A DNA stretch of 35,119 nt from an uncultured Oleispira sp. GTDB lineage: Bacteria; Pseudomonadota; Gammaproteobacteria; Pseudomonadales; Oceanobacteraceae. This document shows positions 33,280 to 35,119 of this stretch, piece after piece. The first letter of the stretch is position 1. Each line of letters begins with the position of its first letter. The DNA is taken from contig CAJVZR010000044.1 of assembly GCA_913019965.1 (NCBI GenBank), positions 1-35,119 on the forward strand. The letters are read 5' to 3'. Both the position numbers and the translations under genes were made by a program. The notes below the pieces were generated by a model. It saw only the letters and a program-made list of their open reading frames with translations. It did not search any database and was not told where the DNA came from.

Positions 33280-34809
33280 ATGTTGACTCAGCGCCATAAC
33301 TTCATCATAGAATTATTAATCGCCTTCATCGTCTTATTAGTCTTCTCCATACCTGTTCAAGCGGCAGAAAAAAGCTCGGTGCATAAAGCCAAAGTCATTG
33401 AGCATTGGACTCCTGCAAGAATAAAATCCGCTCAACCCCGAGACTTCTTCTTAGACCCGCAAGGTAAAGCCTACATGGGTAGCCGTAAAAACGGTTTCAG
33501 CCCTTATGGACAGAGTTTGGCAGGGCAAATTACAGCGGCCGATACATCAGACCCTGATATTAATAATCGATTTCCTGCAGATGGGGCAACCATCGGGGAT
33601 AGCAGCCTGTTCAGCGCGCAGGTGACGGATAACGAATTCGAATCTGATACTGGAGTACGCAGTGTCAGTATTGTTATTCAATACCCCGCCGGTAATACCG
33701 AAAGCTTTCGCGCGACTCTTACTGGCGCGAATACTTGGGCTGTGACCTTACGAGGCTTTAGCGATAGCACTGGCTGGGCATGGTGGGTAGAAGCGAAAGA
33801 CAGAGCCAAAAAAGGCGGAAATCAAATCACTTCAGCAGCCTTCAATTTTGATGTCGCGACAGGGGCAGAGCCTCCAATCGATCCACCCGAAGAGCCTCCC
33901 GTCATTCCCCCAGCTGATGGCATAATCCAAAATGCGCAATGGCCAGTTGAAGGCAGTCATGGGGGCGCGGTACTCACCGCTGCGGGCCGCATCTATTTTG
34001 AGATGCCCAGTAATCGTAAACGCAAAGGCCCATGGGATGGCTACGTGTGTAGCGGCACCGTTATTAACGACTCCGATACCGATACCAGTAATAATGGCCG
34101 TGCGATCATCATCACCGCAGCGCATTGCGCTTATGACGATGCGAATAAAGCCTTTGCACGTAACGTCCTGTTTATTCCCAATCAAGGTGCAACCACAGGT
34201 ACACGAACAGACGGAGACTGTAGCAATGACCCTATGGGCTGCTGGACCCCGCACTTTGCCGTTGTGGATGATGACTGGAGCAGCCGTACCTTCCCGAATA
34301 ACATTCCTTGGGATTATGCCTATTACGTCGTAGACGATAGCGATAGCGGCGCTCATGAAGGCCCAGGTATTGCTGGCTTGCAAGCCGCCGCAGGAGGTCT
34401 GCCATTAAGTTTTGCCACACCTTATGTTAACGATGGTGATCCCGGCCCCAGCAGTATCGACTATACCCATGCCCTTGGTTACAGCTATAGCGAAGACCCT
34501 AACTTTATGTATTGTGCAGAAGATATGACCACGGTCGATTATAAAGAAGGCAGCACTCAAAACTGGTGGTTAGGCCACTGTGATTTATCAGGAGGTAGTT
34601 CCGGTGGCCCGTGGTTACAGCCAGTAACCGCAGGCAATGGCCCAATCATGTCTGTAAACTCATGGGGCTATACAACCCAATCAGGTATGGCGGGCCCTTA
34701 TTTACACTCAAGTTCCGCCAGCTGTTTATTGAGCTTTGCAGAAAGCACTGACTTTAGCAGTATTGATACCCGTTTTGGTGAAGCAGGCATAGAGGGAGCT
34801 TGTGATTAA
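33280..34809 (+). CDS. Secreted trypsin-like serine endopeptidase
   Basis: 509 residues. Signal peptide (IIELLIAFIVLLVFSIPVQA), a propeptide-like region, an Ig/Fn3-like domain at about 90-195 (FPADGATIGDSSLFSAQVTD ... GWAWWVEAKDRA), a Pro-rich linker (PPIDPPEEPPVIPP), then an S1 trypsin-like domain from about 215. Catalytic triad: His in ITAAHCAYD, Asp in WDYAYYVVDD, Ser in GHCDLSGGSSGGPW. Several Cys pairs (CSGTV / AHC, DCSNDPMGC) fit extracellular disulfides. It is probably exported and acts on environmental protein. The ribosome-binding site TAGGAGAG is six bases before the ATG; a TATAAT-like -10 lies at 33246-33251 without a good -35. Another extracellular hydrolase near the sialidase and sphingomyelinase. 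Confidence 0.9.
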   Translation: MLTQRHNFIIELLIAFIVLLVFSIPVQAAEKSSVHKAKVIEHWTPARIKSAQPRDFFLDPQGKAYMGSRKNGFSPYGQSLAGQITAADTSDPDINNRFPADGATIGDSSLFSAQVTDNEFESDTGVRSVSIVIQYPAGNTESFRATLTGANTWAVTLRGFSDSTGWAWWVEAKDRAKKGGNQITSAAFNFDVATGAEPPIDPPEEPPVIPPADGIIQNAQWPVEGSHGGAVLTAAGRIYFEMPSNRKRKGPWDGYVCSGTVINDSDTDTSNNGRAIIITAAHCAYDDANKAFARNVLFIPNQGATTGTRTDGDCSNDPMGCWTPHFAVVDDDWSSRTFPNNIPWDYAYYVVDDSDSGAHEGPGIAGLQAAAGGLPLSFATPYVNDGDPGPSSIDYTHALGYSYSEDPNFMYCAEDMTTVDYKEGSTQNWWLGHCDLSGGSSGGPWLQPVTAGNGPIMSVNSWGYTTQSGMAGPYLHSSSASCLLSFAESTDFSSIDTRFGEAGIEGACD

Positions 34810-34828
34810 ATGCCCTGATGGAATTCAT

Positions 34829-35119
34829 TTAAGTTTCATACGGCGCTAGTAACGCTCTTACGAAAGACTCTATTTCTTCAGGGTCATTCGACGTGAGTTG
34901 CGGAATAATACTAGCGTCAAATACCATGTTGGTAAGGTGAACGAGCATCCTATTAGGCATAATAGAAACGGCACCAATACAGCCCATTTCGGCTAATAGG
35001 ACCAGCCTGTCATTATAGAATTTGATCGCCCCGGGTGTAGCCCCGACATCAGCCGTTGCACTTGAAATAAGCACCCAATGATCAAGATGTTTTACTTGAT
35101 GAGACAAATCATCAAAAAA
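34829..35119 (-). CDS. C-terminal part of an unidentified protein, runs off right edge
   Basis: The frame stays open to the last base of the window, so the gene start lies beyond it; TTG at 35107 is only one possible internal start. About 96 residues are visible: LSHQVKHLDHWVLISSATAD, VGATPGAIKFYNDRLVLLAE, MGCIGAVSIMPNRMLVHLTN, then an Asp/Glu-rich tail. The alternation of a short beta strand (WVLIS) and helices is faintly like a STAS/SpoIIAA-type fold, which I cannot confirm. Convergent with the trypsin-like protease gene, stops 19 nt apart. Confidence 0.55.
   Translation of the reverse strand, partial: FFDDLSHQVKHLDHWVLISSATADVGATPGAIKFYNDRLVLLAEMGCIGAVSIMPNRMLVHLTNMVFDASIIPQLTSNDPEEIESFVRALLAPYET

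Noticed and set aside
33832..34383. 183-codon minus-strand frame inside the protease gene
   Set aside because: It is antisense to the trypsin catalytic region, which has all three active-site motifs; its protein is Ile/Val/Gly-rich with no motif.

Overview
The window looks like chromosome of a marine gammaproteobacterium, perhaps an Oceanospirillales relative. That placement is inference from gene content: a nickel superoxide dismutase with its own maturation protease, a long-form PurC, TrmO, thiopurine methyltransferase, ETF-ubiquinone oxidoreductase and REP-type tyrosine transposase remnants, all in moderately AT-leaning DNA. No rRNA, tRNA, CRISPR array, prophage or plasmid replication gene was seen.

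Left third (1-9.8 kb). The window opens inside a cobN-type chelatase gene with a C-terminal membrane anchor. It converges, through a hairpin terminator, on a 910-residue acidic lipoprotein. Next come tpm (thiopurine/metalloid methyltransferase) and trmO (tRNA m6t6A37 methyltransferase). A compact three-gene operon follows: a small TPR-like protein with a C-terminal CxCC motif, sodN (Ni-SOD) and sodX (its leader protease). A clear sigma70 promoter (TTTACA-17 bp-TATAAA) is overlapped by a 21-bp palindromic Fur box, so the operon is expected to come on under iron limitation. It converges on the ETF-QO gene, whose Shine-Dalgarno is buried in a long predicted 5'-leader hairpin.

Middle (10-14 kb). 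This is an element-scarred stretch. An M48 metalloprotease loses its native C-terminus to a short internally deleted element (11404-11582). A beta-barrel gene follows, then serial truncated left ends of the same element, then the apparently intact REP-associated tyrosine transposase, then a second beta-barrel gene. The ends share an inverted terminal sequence of about 25 bp built on ATCAAGGGGTCAGAGT.

14-20.5 kb. Housekeeping and regulation: an SDR oxidoreductase, an HDOD protein, a shortened MalT-like LuxR regulator, and a tightly packed purC - UPF0016 cation transporter - yegD (Hsp70-like) run.

20.5-27.5 kb. A small membrane protein, then a large secreted sialidase (GH33 core, two LamG-like domains, and a novel-looking N-terminal tandem repeat). 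A divergent AraC-type regulator and a secreted neutral sphingomyelinase follow. Sialidase and sphingomyelinase on either side of one regulator suggest a module acting on host or animal-derived glycoconjugates and membranes.

27.5-35.1 kb. A minus-strand run encodes a YHS protein, two overlapping ATP-grasp ligase-like proteins and a DinB-fold protein. This is the best candidate here for an undescribed small pathway. Then come a VOC protein, an orphan periplasmic binding protein, a DUF3817 membrane protein, a soluble chemotaxis signalling protein, a secreted trypsin-like protease and the 3' part of a gene running off the right edge.
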